A DNA stretch of 52,588 bases from Anaerolineae bacterium (GTDB lineage: Bacteria > Chloroflexota > Anaerolineae > Aggregatilineales > Phototrophicaceae). The notes below the pieces were generated by a model. It made no database searches. It was not told where the DNA came from and was given only the letters and a program-made list of their open reading frames with translations. Positions 24,721 through 34,320 of this stretch are shown here, piece after piece. The stretch is taken from positions 1 through 52,588 of the forward strand of contig JAJDWK010000026.1 in NCBI GenBank assembly GCA_022825675.1, in the 5' to 3' direction. The position numbers and the translations under genes are program-made. Within the stretch, counting starts at the first letter, position 1; the number at the start of each line of letters is the position of its first letter.

Positions 24721-27700
24721 ATGCCCCTTCACCTAGCGGGATTGTTGCCCATTTTGCAAAGCGGCACGGGCTATCGGCGGCTGTTGGACGCGCTGGAACG
24801 GGAGCCAGCGCGCGCCCGAGTGAGCGCGGCGCGGTCGGCGCGTCCCTTCGCCGCAGCGGCTTTGGCGCGGCAATGGCGCGGTCCCATCATCTACATCAGC
24901 GCCTCCGCCCGCCACGCCTATAATGTCTGCGAGCAATTGCCCCTGTGGCTGAGCGAATCGGCGGCGCTGCAGCGCTTCGCCGAGCCCTCAGCGCAATTTT
25001 ATGACCGCGCCCCCTGGGACAGCAATGTGATTCGCAGCCGGCTAGCGGCGCTATCCACACTGGCAAGCGAGAGCGCTGAAGCGCAGCCGATTCTCGTTAC
25101 TTCGATACGGGCGCTGATGCAAGCGACCATGCCGCCGGAGCACTTTCTCAATGCCACTTTGAACATCCGCGTAGGCGAGCGGCACAAAATGGAAGCGCTG
25201 ATTTTGCGCTGGGTCGGCATGGGCTATGAGCCGGCGACTATCGTCACTGAGCCTGGCAGCTTCAGCCGCCGCGGCGGCATTTTGGATATCTTCCCGCTCG
25301 CCAGCGCGCTGCCGCTGCGCATAGAATTTTTTGATGACGAGATCGACAGCCTGCGCCGCTTTGACCCCGGCGATCAACGCAGCGTGAGCCGCGTCACGGC
25401 GGCGCAGATTGTGCCAGCGCGCGAGCTGCTGCCCAGCTTGACCCAAGCCGCCGTGCCCCGCTTAAAAAAATGGCTGGACGCGCTGCCCAGCGACGCCGCC
25501 GAATTTTCCCAGGCGCGCGCCGATATCGACTCTTTGGCGCAGGGCAGCGCCTTCCCCTGGCTGGAGCATTACCTGCCCTTCGTCTATTGCCCGCCGGCCA
25601 GCCTGCTGGACTATGCGCCAGCCAACACTTTGATTGTGCTGGACGACCCGGCGCATATAGCCGAGAGCGCCGCTGAACTCGCCGAAAGCGCCGAAATCAA
25701 CCGCAGCGATGCCCTGGCATCCGAGCAGATTTCACCGCAGCATCCGCCGCCTTATGTTACTTGGGAAGCGCTGCAAGCGGCAATGGAGCGCCTGCCAAGC
25801 GTGGAATTGGGCAATGCTCCGACGGATGCGGCGGCCTTGGGCTTCGCGCCGGGGGAGCGCTTCGGCGGGCAATTGCGGCTGATGCTGAACCAACTGCGGC
25901 AGTATCGCAAGCGCGGCGACCGCATCGTCATCATCACCGAACAGGTCGAGCGGCTGGAGAATTTGTGGAGCGAGCAGGATGCTTCGGCACATCTGCCGAC
26001 GGTCGAATCCATCACGGAAGCGCCAGCGCCGGGCAGTCTGCGTTTTGTGCGGGGCGCGGCGGCGGAGGGCTGGTCGCTCAACACTGAGGGCGAGCGGCTG
26101 CATTTCATCACCGATGCCGAGATATTTGGCTGGACGCGCCCGGAGCCGCGGCGGCGGCGGGAAGCTATCGCCGCGCCCGCCCGCAAAACCGCCGTGAGCG
26201 ACCACCGCGATTGGGAGCAGGGCACCCACCTGGTGCATGTTGATTATGGCATCGGCAAGTTTGCCGGGCTGCGCCACCGCAGCGTCAGCGGCACTCGGCG
26301 TGAATATCTGCAAGTTGAGTACCTGGGCGGCGATACCATCTTGGTGCCGGTGCATCAGGCGGACCGGCTGACCCGCTATGTCGGCGCGGCGGAGACGCCG
26401 CCCAAGCTCAATCAGCTGGGCAAACCGGACCGCTGGCTGAAATCCAGGGAGAAGGCGCGGCGCAACGCGGAGCAAGAGGCGAAGGAATTGCTGGAAATCT
26501 ACAGCCGCCGGGCAAAAGCGACCGGCTTCGCCTTCAGCCCCGATAGCGCTTGGCAGCACGAAATGGAAGCGGGCTTTCCCTTCGTCGAAACCGAAGATCA
26601 ACTGCGCGTCATCCAGGAGGTCAAAGCGGATATGTTGGGACCAAAACCGATGGATCGCTTGATTTGCGGCGATGTCGGCTTTGGCAAAACGGAAGTCGCC
26701 TTGCGCGCCGCCTTCAAAGCGGTGCAGGATGGCGCGCAGGTGGCGGTGCTAAGCCCGACGACGGTGCTGGCGCAGCAGCATTTTGAGAATTTTCAGAAGC
26801 GGCTGTCCGCCTTTCCCGTCATGATCGAGATGCTCTCGCGCTTCCGCAGCAAAGCCCAACAGACAGAAATCCGTCAGCGGCTCGCCAGTGGCGAGGTCGA
26901 CATTGTCGTTGGCACCCATCGCCTGCTTTCCGCTGATATTCGCTTCAAGAATCTGGGCTTGATGGTCATTGACGAAGAGCAGCGCTTCGGCGTAAAACAC
27001 AAAGAGCATTTCAAGCGGCTGCGCGCGCGCATCGACATCCTGACGCTGACAGCCACACCTATCCCGCGCACACTCTATCTTAGTTTGAGCGGCATCCGCG
27101 ATATCAGCATGATCCAGACACCGCCGGAAGAGCGGCTGCCGGTCATCACGCATGTCGGCTCTTGGGATGACAAGCGCAGCCGCCTCGCCATAATGCGGGA
27201 GCTGGAGCGCGGCGGGCAGGTGTTTGTGGTGCATAATCGCGTCAAGTCCATCCACATCATCCGCAACAAGCTGGAGCGCATCGTGCCCGAAGCCACTATC
27301 GCGGTGGCGCACGGGCAGATGCCGCCGCGCACGCTGGAACGGGTGATGTCCGAGTTCACCCGCGGCGAGCACGACATCCTGCTGTCAACCGCCATCATCG
27401 AAAATGGCATTGACCTGCCGCGGGTCAACACGCTGATAGTCGACCGCGCCGATTATTTTGGCGTTTCCCAGCTGTATCAATTGCGGGGGCGGGTTGGCAG
27501 GTCGGCGCAGCAAGCCTATGCCTATTTCTTCCATGGCAGTGGCAAGCTGACGGACGAAGCGCGCCAGCGGCTGGAAACCCTGGCGGAAAATGCGCAGTTG
27601 GGCGCTGGCTTCCAAATTGCCATCCGCGATTTGGAAATGCGCGGCAGCGGCGACATCTTGAGCATGCGCCAGTCGGGACATATCGCCAGCGTCGGCTTGC

Positions 27701-28233
27701 ACCTGTACACAGAAATGCTGCAGCAAGCGGTTGCCCAACAGCGGCGCGCTGGCGACAGCGGCGAAGAAGCGGCGCCAAGTTCCTCGCGGGAGCGGCTCAT
27801 CATCGATTTGCCCTTGCCCGCCTACCTGCCAACCGACTGGATACCGGAGATGGCGCTGCGCCTGCAGCTGTATCGGCGCATCGGCGGCATCAAGCGGCTG
27901 GACGAAGTCGATGCGATGCGCTCGGAATTGACCGACCGCTTCGGCGCTTTACCCGCCGCTGTCGATGGCTTGCTGTATCAAATTCGTGTGAAGCTGCTGG
28001 CGGAGAAAATCCGCGCCAGCCATGTGCGCCTGCCGCGCCAGCACATCATCATCAAGCTGCCATATTTGGCGACGCTGCGGCGGGAATTGCTGGCGCTCAC
28101 GCTGGGGCGCAATGTCGAGGTTACGCGCACCGAAGTCCGCATCCGGGCGGAAGAAGATGCCTGGCAGCAGCAGCTTCTGCAGAGCTTGCGGCAGCTCGAT
28201 GAAAAAGTCAGCCTGGTCGCCGGCTTGGACTAA
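24721..28233 (+). CDS. mfd: Transcription-repair coupling factor
   Basis: ATP-driven translocase that removes stalled RNA polymerase and recruits UvrA; 1170 residues, full length. Domains in order: UvrB-homology module ([24 protein letters not shown] near residue 180), RNA-polymerase interaction domain ([15 protein letters not shown] near 502), superfamily 2 motor with Walker [12 protein letters not shown] (near 652) and DEEQRFG (751), helicase C-half ([34 protein letters not shown]), and the C-terminal UvrA-regulatory domain. ATG 24721 is chosen because the homology begins there. Its stop overlaps the end of the convergent ybaK-like gene by 4 bases. Confidence 0.97.
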   Translation: MPLHLAGLLPILQSGTGYRRLLDALEREPARARVSAARSARPFAAAALARQWRGPIIYISASARHAYNVCEQLPLWLSESAALQRFAEPSAQFYDRAPWDSNVIRSRLAALSTLASESAEAQPILVTSIRALMQATMPPEHFLNATLNIRVGERHKMEALILRWVGMGYEPATIVTEPGSFSRRGGILDIFPLASALPLRIEFFDDEIDSLRRFDPGDQRSVSRVTAAQIVPARELLPSLTQAAVPRLKKWLDALPSDAAEFSQARADIDSLAQGSAFPWLEHYLPFVYCPPASLLDYAPANTLIVLDDPAHIAESAAELAESAEINRSDALASEQISPQHPPPYVTWEALQAAMERLPSVELGNAPTDAAALGFAPGERFGGQLRLMLNQLRQYRKRGDRIVIITEQVERLENLWSEQDASAHLPTVESITEAPAPGSLRFVRGAAAEGWSLNTEGERLHFITDAEIFGWTRPEPRRRREAIAAPARKTAVSDHRDWEQGTHLVHVDYGIGKFAGLRHRSVSGTRREYLQVEYLGGDTILVPVHQADRLTRYVGAAETPPKLNQLGKPDRWLKSREKARRNAEQEAKELLEIYSRRAKATGFAFSPDSAWQHEMEAGFPFVETEDQLRVIQEVKADMLGPKPMDRLICGDVGFGKTEVALRAAFKAVQDGAQVAVLSPTTVLAQQHFENFQKRLSAFPVMIEMLSRFRSKAQQTEIRQRLASGEVDIVVGTHRLLSADIRFKNLGLMVIDEEQRFGVKHKEHFKRLRARIDILTLTATPIPRTLYLSLSGIRDISMIQTPPEERLPVITHVGSWDDKRSRLAIMRELERGGQVFVVHNRVKSIHIIRNKLERIVPEATIAVAHGQMPPRTLERVMSEFTRGEHDILLSTAIIENGIDLPRVNTLIVDRADYFGVSQLYQLRGRVGRSAQQAYAYFFHGSGKLTDEARQRLETLAENAQLGAGFQIAIRDLEMRGSGDILSMRQSGHIASVGLHLYTEMLQQAVAQQRRAGDSGEEAAPSSSRERLIIDLPLPAYLPTDWIPEMALRLQLYRRIGGIKRLDEVDAMRSELTDRFGALPAAVDGLLYQIRVKLLAEKIRASHVRLPRQHIIIKLPYLATLRRELLALTLGRNVEVTRTEVRIRAEEDAWQQQLLQSLRQLDEKVSLVAGLD

Positions 28234-28715
28234 TCCCGCGTGATAGGCAGAAATTCGCCGCCGGTCGCCCGCGCCAGCGCCGCCAGCGATATCGGGAAGA
28301 TGGACTTGGCGCTGCCGCCCGCGGCATAGACCGTTTGGTAGCGGCGCAGGCAATCATCCAAGAGCACGGTGACAGCCGCTGTCCGATGCGCTAGCGGCGG
28401 AACGCCGCCGGGAGCGTAGCCCAAAATAGCGAGGCACTGGTCGGGGCGCATCAGGCGTACCTTCTTGCGCCCGACTGAAAAATGCGCCGCCAGCTTGCGC
28501 TCATCCACCGCCTTGTCGCCGCTTGCCAACACCAGCGCCGCTTGTTTTTTGTCGATGAGGAAGCCGAGGCTTTTGACAATTTGCCCCAGCGCGCAGCCGA
28601 TGGCCTCCGCCGCCTGCTGTGATGTCGCGGTTGGGCTGGGGAATTCGCGCACAGCAATCTCTAGCCCCAAAGCATCCAGCGCCGCCTGCACATCGTCAAC
28701 TCCCATCGCTTGCAT
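28230..28715 (-). CDS. YbaK/EbsC-type aminoacyl-tRNA deacylase
   Basis: 161 residues from ATG 28715, chosen because AGGGGGCGG precedes it and family homology begins about there. Typical YbaK features: KSLGFLIDKKQAALVLASGD, the basic ERKLAAHFSVGRKKVRL block, GYAPGGVPPLAH, and a C-terminal VYAAGGSAKSIFPIS. These proteins hydrolyse mischarged tRNA, often Cys-tRNA(Pro); the exact substrate of this one is unknown. It diverges from the PhyH gene. Confidence 0.87.
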   Translation of the reverse strand: MQAMGVDDVQAALDALGLEIAVREFPSPTATSQQAAEAIGCALGQIVKSLGFLIDKKQAALVLASGDKAVDERKLAAHFSVGRKKVRLMRPDQCLAILGYAPGGVPPLAHRTAAVTVLLDDCLRRYQTVYAAGGSAKSIFPISLAALARATGGEFLPITRD

Positions 28716-28735
28716 TGCCCGCCCCCTGTGAAGTA

Positions 28736-28762
28736 GAATGCCTGTAGAATTGTAGGGCATTC
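28736..28762. promoter_or_regulatory. Inverted repeat between divergent genes
   Basis: GAATGCC (28736-28742) and GGCATTC (28756-28762) form a perfect 7-bp inverted repeat with a 13-base spacer, in the 84-base gap between the divergent ybaK-like and PhyH genes. The location suits an operator for both, but no factor is known. Confidence 0.35.
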
Positions 28763-28799
28763 GGGAAAAAGGGCAACAGCGCGTTGCGGGAGCGGGACT

Positions 28800-29615
28800 A
28801 TGCGAGTCGATGTGCGGGCATATAAAGAGCAGGGGCATCTAACCGTCTCCGGCTTGTTCAGCGATGCGGAGGTGGCGCGCTTTCGTCAGCATTATATGCG
28901 CATGCGCCACAGCGGCAGTTATCCCGGCGATTTCAGCGGCGCGCGCGCGGAAGATAGCAAAGACCCGCTCAAAAAATACCCGCGGCTAATTCACATGCAC
29001 CGCTGGGACCAACTCAGCCTGGACTGGCTTTTGGATGCGCGGCTGGCGGCGGTCTTCCGCCAATTGCTGGGCAGGGAGCCGCTCGCGGTGCAGACGATGC
29101 TGTACTTCAAGCCCGCTGGCGCTCGCGGGCAGGCGCTGCATCAGGATCAGTATTATTTGCGGGTGCAGCCGGGCACCTGCATCGCCGCCTGGATGGCGCT
29201 GGACGATTGTGATGAAGAGAATGGCTGCTTGCAGGTCGTCCCCGGCAGCCACAAGCTGCCGCTGCTCTGCCCGGTCGATGCCGATACCAGCCAGAGCTTC
29301 ACCGATGTTACCGTGCCCCTCGCCGCTGATATGCAGCCGGAGCCGGTGCTCATGCGGGCGGGCGATGTCTTTTTCTTCAACGGGCAGCTCATCCATGGCA
29401 GCTTCCCCAACCGCTCGGAATCGCGCTTCCGCCGTGCGCTCATCGGGCATTATATCGATGGCGCTGCCGATCAAGTGGCGTCCTATTACCACCCGGCGCT
29501 GCGTTTTGATGGCAGCCAGGTCGCGCTTGATGTCAGCGAGGCTGGCGGCAAATGTGGCGTTTGGGTGGACACAGATGGCAGCCAAGTGCTGGAAATGGCG
29601 GGGGAATTAGCCTGA
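28800..29615 (+). CDS. Phytanoyl-CoA dioxygenase (PhyH) family protein
   Basis: Fe(II)/2-oxoglutarate-dependent oxygenase, 271 residues. The iron ligands are visible: His114 and Asp116 (ALHQDQYYL), and the distal His199 (QLIHGSFPNRS), with Arg208 or Arg211 for 2-oxoglutarate. ENGCLQVVPGSHKLP is a family signature. Substrates of bacterial PhyH proteins vary widely, so none is assigned. GGGAG lies 8 bases upstream of the ATG. Confidence 0.9.
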   Translation: MRVDVRAYKEQGHLTVSGLFSDAEVARFRQHYMRMRHSGSYPGDFSGARAEDSKDPLKKYPRLIHMHRWDQLSLDWLLDARLAAVFRQLLGREPLAVQTMLYFKPAGARGQALHQDQYYLRVQPGTCIAAWMALDDCDEENGCLQVVPGSHKLPLLCPVDADTSQSFTDVTVPLAADMQPEPVLMRAGDVFFFNGQLIHGSFPNRSESRFRRALIGHYIDGAADQVASYYHPALRFDGSQVALDVSEAGGKCGVWVDTDGSQVLEMAGELA

Positions 29616-29619
29616 GGCG

Positions 29620-30147
29620 CTACTCGGCGAAGACGACGCCGCCAGCGCGCTCAAAACTGTCGCTAGGTTCCGCCAAGTCGGCTTGCGCGTGCTTTTGCGG
29701 CAGCAAGCTGAGCAGGATGCGCCGCTCGCCCGCCTCGATGTAATAGACATGCAGCGCCTGGTCCGGCTTGAGTTTGGACTTAAGCGCCAGCCGGTGATGA
29801 AAACGAAGTGGCTCGCCAGTTTTGGTACTAAGAGAAGTCCGCCGCCAGAGCTTCCAGCGGGCTTGCGGCGGCTCGGCGAAAAGCACACGGTAGCGCAATT
29901 TCACGCGGGCGAAGCGCAGCGCGCGCAGCGCAACCGTCAGCGCGAAGCCCGCCACCAGCGCCAAGACGAGAATGCGCCCCGCCGCGCCATAGCGCCCGGC
30001 TATCAAGATGAGCGGCAGCGACAGCAGCAGCAGCGTCGTCAGCGGCTCGGTTATCAGCTTGAGCCATTGCCGCGAGGACAGCCGCCCCTCGCGATTGCGC
30101 TCGAAATCAGCCAGTTCTTCTGGGGTCAAACTGTCGCTGTGCCGCAT
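29620..30147 (-). CDS. Small membrane protein of unknown function
   Basis: 175 residues. Two membrane segments lie close together (LTTLLLLSLPLILIAGRYG and ILVLALVAGFALTVALRAL, residues 37-80) between a charged N-terminus and a basic, strand-rich C-terminal domain of about 95 residues. It sits 10 bases downstream of the EamA transporter gene and is probably cotranscribed. No family is recognised. Confidence 0.65.
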   Translation of the reverse strand: MRHSDSLTPEELADFERNREGRLSSRQWLKLITEPLTTLLLLSLPLILIAGRYGAAGRILVLALVAGFALTVALRALRFARVKLRYRVLFAEPPQARWKLWRRTSLSTKTGEPLRFHHRLALKSKLKPDQALHVYYIEAGERRILLSLLPQKHAQADLAEPSDSFERAGGVVFAE

Positions 30148-30157
30148 GATCCCTGCC

Positions 30158-31075
30158 CTAGCTGGCTTCGTGCGCGATGCTGAGGTCGAGCTTGGCGCGC
30201 GGGCGCAGCTGCAAAAAGATGACGCTGCCGAGTATCAGCGCCGCGCCCAGCCATTGCAGCCCGACAATCACTTCGCCCAGCACCAGCATCGCCACAATAA
30301 TCGAAAGCGGCGGCTCAACCGTGCTGACAAGCGAGGCTTGCGCCGCGCCGATGCGCTGAATCGCGTTGTTGATGGCGAAAATGGGCAGCGCCGTGCCCAC
30401 GCTGGCAACGCCCAAAAGCAGCAATACTGTCAATAGATTGGGCGGCGCCGCCAAACCTCGCAGCGGTATCAGCAGCAGCAAGACAAGCAAGGTGCCGACC
30501 ATCATCCAGGCGCTGGCGCCGGAGACATCGGCGACGCCAGACAGGGCGCGCTTGGCGATGACATAATAGACGGCAACAATGGCGGCGTTCACCAGCGCCA
30601 GCGCGACCCCAATCAAATCACCGCTGCCGGCGGCGGACAGGTCGGGCACAGTCAAGACGACACCGAGCAATGCCAGCGCCAATGCCAGCCACACCCGCGC
30701 CCCAATCGCCTCGCCCAGCAGCAGCGACAGCAGGGTTACCATCGCCGGATAAGAATAGAAGAGCACGACATAAATGCTGGCGGGCATGCGCTCCAAGCCA
30801 AAAAAGGTGGTGAGCACCGCGCCAGACAGCAGTACGCCTATCAGCAGCATCGCGCGCCGGGGCACATCGCTCTGGAAAGCGTTTTTTGCCGTGCGCCGCT
30901 TGAGGGCGACCAGCGCGCCAATCAAGGGCACGGCGAAAATATAACGCCAGATAGCAAGATCCATCGGCGCAAAGTCAGAATGCAGGTAGAGCAGCTTCAC
31001 CATCGTTGGCATGGTCGAGAAGCCGACCGACGCCAGGATAATCCAGAGATAGCCTTCACGCTCGCGCCGTGTCAT
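30158..31075 (-). CDS. EamA/DMT family transporter
   Basis: 305 residues with about ten membrane helices in two EamA halves. The internal duplication is typical of drug/metabolite transporters: first half ending ...LLLGEAIGARVWLALALALLG, second half ending ...VLGEVIVGLQWLGAALILGS. It exports or imports an unknown small molecule. It lies downstream of nuoN on the same strand with 75 bases between and no clear terminator, so some read-through from the nuo operon is possible. Confidence 0.9.
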   Translation of the reverse strand: MTRREREGYLWIILASVGFSTMPTMVKLLYLHSDFAPMDLAIWRYIFAVPLIGALVALKRRTAKNAFQSDVPRRAMLLIGVLLSGAVLTTFFGLERMPASIYVVLFYSYPAMVTLLSLLLGEAIGARVWLALALALLGVVLTVPDLSAAGSGDLIGVALALVNAAIVAVYYVIAKRALSGVADVSGASAWMMVGTLLVLLLLIPLRGLAAPPNLLTVLLLLGVASVGTALPIFAINNAIQRIGAAQASLVSTVEPPLSIIVAMLVLGEVIVGLQWLGAALILGSVIFLQLRPRAKLDLSIAHEAS

Positions 31076-31150
31076 GCCAGTTCAGCGCTTTCGTGGCGCT
31101 GCCACTGGGGCAATCGCCGGCAAAAACTGCCACATGCAAAACAGGCGCGC

Positions 31151-32689
31151 TTATGCAATCGACACCATGCTCACGAGATTAGTCGCCAGCGGGTAGAAGA
31201 TGCCAAATACAAGCGTGCCCGCCAGCGCGATGTTAATCGCCCAGCGCACATAGGGCGTCTCCAGCGCCGGCTGCGCGTCCGCGCTGCTATCGCGCAGGTA
31301 CATGTTGACGACCACGCGCATATAATAAAAGGCACTGACCACGCTGGTCAAAACGCCGATGATAGCCAAGCCGAAAAGCCCCGCCTGCACCGCCGATGCG
31401 AAGACCATAAATTTGCCGACGAAGCCGGCGGTCAAGGGGATGCCGGTCAAGCTGAGCATGAAGATCGTCATCGCCATCGCCAGAAGCGGGCGCGAGCGCG
31501 CCAAACCCGTGATGTCGTCGATGTTGCCGCCGCTGCCGTCCTCCCGCTCGATCGTCATCACAACGGCGAATGCGCCCAGGTTCGTGAACATATATGCCAG
31601 AATATAAACGAGTGCGCTCTGCGTCGCCGCGTCGATCACGCCAGCCGAGCCAGCTGCCGCCACCGCGACCATGATATAACCGGCATGAGCGATAGAAGAA
31701 TAGGCTAGCAGCCGCTTGAGGCTGCGCTGGGCAATTGCGACGAAGTTGCCAAGAATCAGCGTGAGAATCGCGATTAATGTTGCCGTCGCCTGCCAGGCGG
31801 GCGCATCGCCTTCTGTCAACACCAGGACTGAAAGCGCGGTCACCAAAACGCGAAGCAGCGCCGCGAAGCCGCCGATTTTTGCGGTTACGCTCATCAAGGC
31901 GGTTACCGGGGTGGGCGCGCCTTCATAGACATCGGGCGTCCACATGTGGAAGGGCACAACCGCCACTTTGAATCCCAAGCCGACAATCAATAGCGCGGTG
32001 CCCACCAGCAGATAAAAGCTCGCGGTGGTGGCACCGCCAACAACAAGCTGAGCGGTTTGCACTATCTGCGGGATGTTGGTGCTGCCGGTCGCGCCATAGA
32101 CCAGCGCCGCGCCGAAGACAAGAAATGCGCTGGAAAAAGCGCCGAGGATGAAATACTTCATGCCACTTTCTTCGGATTTCAGCGCCAGGTCGCTGCCGTC
32201 ATTTTTGATTGAGCGGAAGGCAGCGAGGATATACAGCGGGATGCTGAGCAATTCCAGGGCGACGAAGACAGCAATCAAGTCGTTAGCCGCCACCATAAAC
32301 ATCGCGCCCGCGGAAGACAGCAGCGTCAAAATATAATACTCGCCGCGATGCACGCCCGCGCGCTTGAGATAGTCCCAGCTCATCAGAATCGCGATGAGCG
32401 TGGCGACCAGAATCACCATATTGAGAAAGCCGGTGAAAGCGTCGGCGATGAACATGCCATAGAGCGCGATCTGTTCGCCCTCCGCCGGCGCATACACAAA
32501 GAGAGTCGCCAAGAAGCTGAGGACCAAGCCGATGCCCGCGAATATCGGCGTCCAGTGTTCGCGCTCTTCCCCGGCAAAAAGATCAACCAGGACGAGCAGC
32601 AGTGTCCATGCCAGCAGCAAGGTGGCGGGCAGGGTCGAAGCCAGGTTGGAGTCCGCGAGAAACTCGGCGATTGTCGGCGCTTCAAACAT
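31151..32689 (-). CDS. nuoN: NADH-quinone oxidoreductase subunit N
   Basis: Antiporter-like proton-pumping membrane subunit of complex I, 512 residues, about 14 helices. The conserved core is seen: VAVVPFHMWTPDVYEGAPTPVTALMSVTAKIGGFA, RLLAYSSIAHAGYIMVA and TGIPLTAGFVGKFMVFASAV, including the Lys in the broken helix. It is the last gene of the nuo operon, 8 bases after nuoM. Confidence 0.96.
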   Translation of the reverse strand: MFEAPTIAEFLADSNLASTLPATLLLAWTLLLVLVDLFAGEEREHWTPIFAGIGLVLSFLATLFVYAPAEGEQIALYGMFIADAFTGFLNMVILVATLIAILMSWDYLKRAGVHRGEYYILTLLSSAGAMFMVAANDLIAVFVALELLSIPLYILAAFRSIKNDGSDLALKSEESGMKYFILGAFSSAFLVFGAALVYGATGSTNIPQIVQTAQLVVGGATTASFYLLVGTALLIVGLGFKVAVVPFHMWTPDVYEGAPTPVTALMSVTAKIGGFAALLRVLVTALSVLVLTEGDAPAWQATATLIAILTLILGNFVAIAQRSLKRLLAYSSIAHAGYIMVAVAAAGSAGVIDAATQSALVYILAYMFTNLGAFAVVMTIEREDGSGGNIDDITGLARSRPLLAMAMTIFMLSLTGIPLTAGFVGKFMVFASAVQAGLFGLAIIGVLTSVVSAFYYMRVVVNMYLRDSSADAQPALETPYVRWAINIALAGTLVFGIFYPLATNLVSMVSIA

Positions 32690-32697
32690 GGCAACTC

Positions 32698-34305
32698 CTA
32701 GCTGACAAACAGGGCGGCGATGCTATCCACCGAAACATCCAGCATGTTGAAGAAGACTATCGGCTGCAAGCCAATCCAAAAGCACATGATGATGATGGGA
32801 ATATAAGCCGCTTTTTCGTACCAGCGCAGCTTATAGTCGTCTTCGTTCGCCAGCGGTTTCTTAAGCTCGCCCATGAAGACATGCTGGAACATTTTCAGCA
32901 AATAGATTGCTGCCAAAATCACGCCGAGCGTGCCAAAGAGGGTGAAGGCGAAACCGAGATAGTCGCTGCCCAAAGAACCGAGCAGGATGGTAAATTCGCC
33001 GATGAAGCCATTGAGCCCGGGAAGCCCCATGCTGCTGAGCGAGATGACGAGGCTGATAGCGCCAAAGAGCGGCATGATCTTCCAGATGCCGCCGTAATCC
33101 GCCATTTCTTTGGTGTGCCAGCGTTCGTATAACATGCCGACAATCAAGAACAAGCCGCCCGTGCTGATGCCGTGGTTGACCATTTGAAGGGTCGCGCCTT
33201 GCAAGCCCTGGGCATTAAGCGCGAAGATGCCCAGCACCACAAAACCAAGATGACTGACAGAAGAATAGGCGACCAGCTTCTTGACATTGTCCTGGGCATA
33301 GCTGACCCACGCGCCATAGATGATGCCGACCACGCCGAGAAAAGCGATGGTCGGCGCCCAGGCAACTGTCGCCTCGGGGAAGAGATTTAAGTTGAAGCGC
33401 ACAATGCCATAAGTGCCCATCTTCAGCAGCACGCCGGCAAGTATGACCGAGCCGGCTGTCGGCGCTTGCACATGCGCATCGGGCAGCCAACTGTGAAATG
33501 GGAATATCGGCACTTTAATCGCGAAGGCGATGAGGAAGCCGAGGAAGAGCAGGCTTTCGACAGAATCGAACAGGAAGCTCTCGTCTTCGCCATCAGCATC
33601 GGGCGCGAGCGCATCCCAATAGGTGCCTTCGCCTTGCCAGTTGTGCACCCTTTCGATGACGCCAATGTCGCCGCCAGCGCTATAAGTGCTGAAGGTGCCA
33701 GCGCGGTTGCCGACATACAGGATGGCGATAAGCATCAGAATGGAGCCCGCCATAGTATAAAGGAAGAACTTGACGGCGGCGTAGATGCGCTCTTCCGCGC
33801 CCCAAATGCCGATGAGGAAATACATCGGCACCAGGGTCACTTCCCAGAAGACATAAAAGATGATGAGGTCGTGCACGACAAACACGCCGAGCATCGCCCA
33901 TTCCAGCAGCATCAAGAAGATGTAATAGAGCTTCTCGCGCCCGCGCTCTTCAAATATGTTGCTGCCGAAAGAGCCCAAAATCGCTATCGGCATGATAAAA
34001 GTTGTGAGCAGCACAAGCAGCATGCTGATGCCATCAACGCCGACAAAATAGCTGATATTGATGACCGAGTCGCCCAGCGACACCTCCGCCCAGGTATTGC
34101 GCTGCACCATTTGCAGCTCGGCTGATGCCGGATCAAAGTTGACCCACATCAACAAAGACGCGAGGAAAGTAACAACGCTGGTGGCGAAAGCCACCCATTT
34201 GAGGCTGCTCTTCTGGGTTTCGCCATTCATCAAGAGCAGAATGAAGAGCCCGACGACCGGCAGAAAGAGCGTGATTGTCGTGAGCGAAAGTCCAGTTACA
34301 TCCAT
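32698..34305 (-). CDS. nuoM: NADH-quinone oxidoreductase subunit M
   Basis: Antiporter-like proton-pumping subunit, 535 residues. Family signatures: IFYVFWEVTLVPMYFLIGIWG, FAIKVPIFPFHSWLPDAHVQ (broken-helix Lys), KLVAYSSVSHLGFVVLG and GLPGLNGFIGEFTIL. An acidic loop (residues 205-240, around AGGDIGVIERVHNWQGEG and PDADGEDES) is longer than in the E. coli protein. It lies between nuoL and nuoN with short gaps. Confidence 0.96.
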   Translation of the reverse strand: MDVTGLSLTTITLFLPVVGLFILLLMNGETQKSSLKWVAFATSVVTFLASLLMWVNFDPASAELQMVQRNTWAEVSLGDSVINISYFVGVDGISMLLVLLTTFIMPIAILGSFGSNIFEERGREKLYYIFLMLLEWAMLGVFVVHDLIIFYVFWEVTLVPMYFLIGIWGAEERIYAAVKFFLYTMAGSILMLIAILYVGNRAGTFSTYSAGGDIGVIERVHNWQGEGTYWDALAPDADGEDESFLFDSVESLLFLGFLIAFAIKVPIFPFHSWLPDAHVQAPTAGSVILAGVLLKMGTYGIVRFNLNLFPEATVAWAPTIAFLGVVGIIYGAWVSYAQDNVKKLVAYSSVSHLGFVVLGIFALNAQGLQGATLQMVNHGISTGGLFLIVGMLYERWHTKEMADYGGIWKIMPLFGAISLVISLSSMGLPGLNGFIGEFTILLGSLGSDYLGFAFTLFGTLGVILAAIYLLKMFQHVFMGELKKPLANEDDYKLRWYEKAAYIPIIIMCFWIGLQPIVFFNMLDVSVDSIAALFVS

Positions 34306-34320
34306 AGGACTGGCTTCTCC

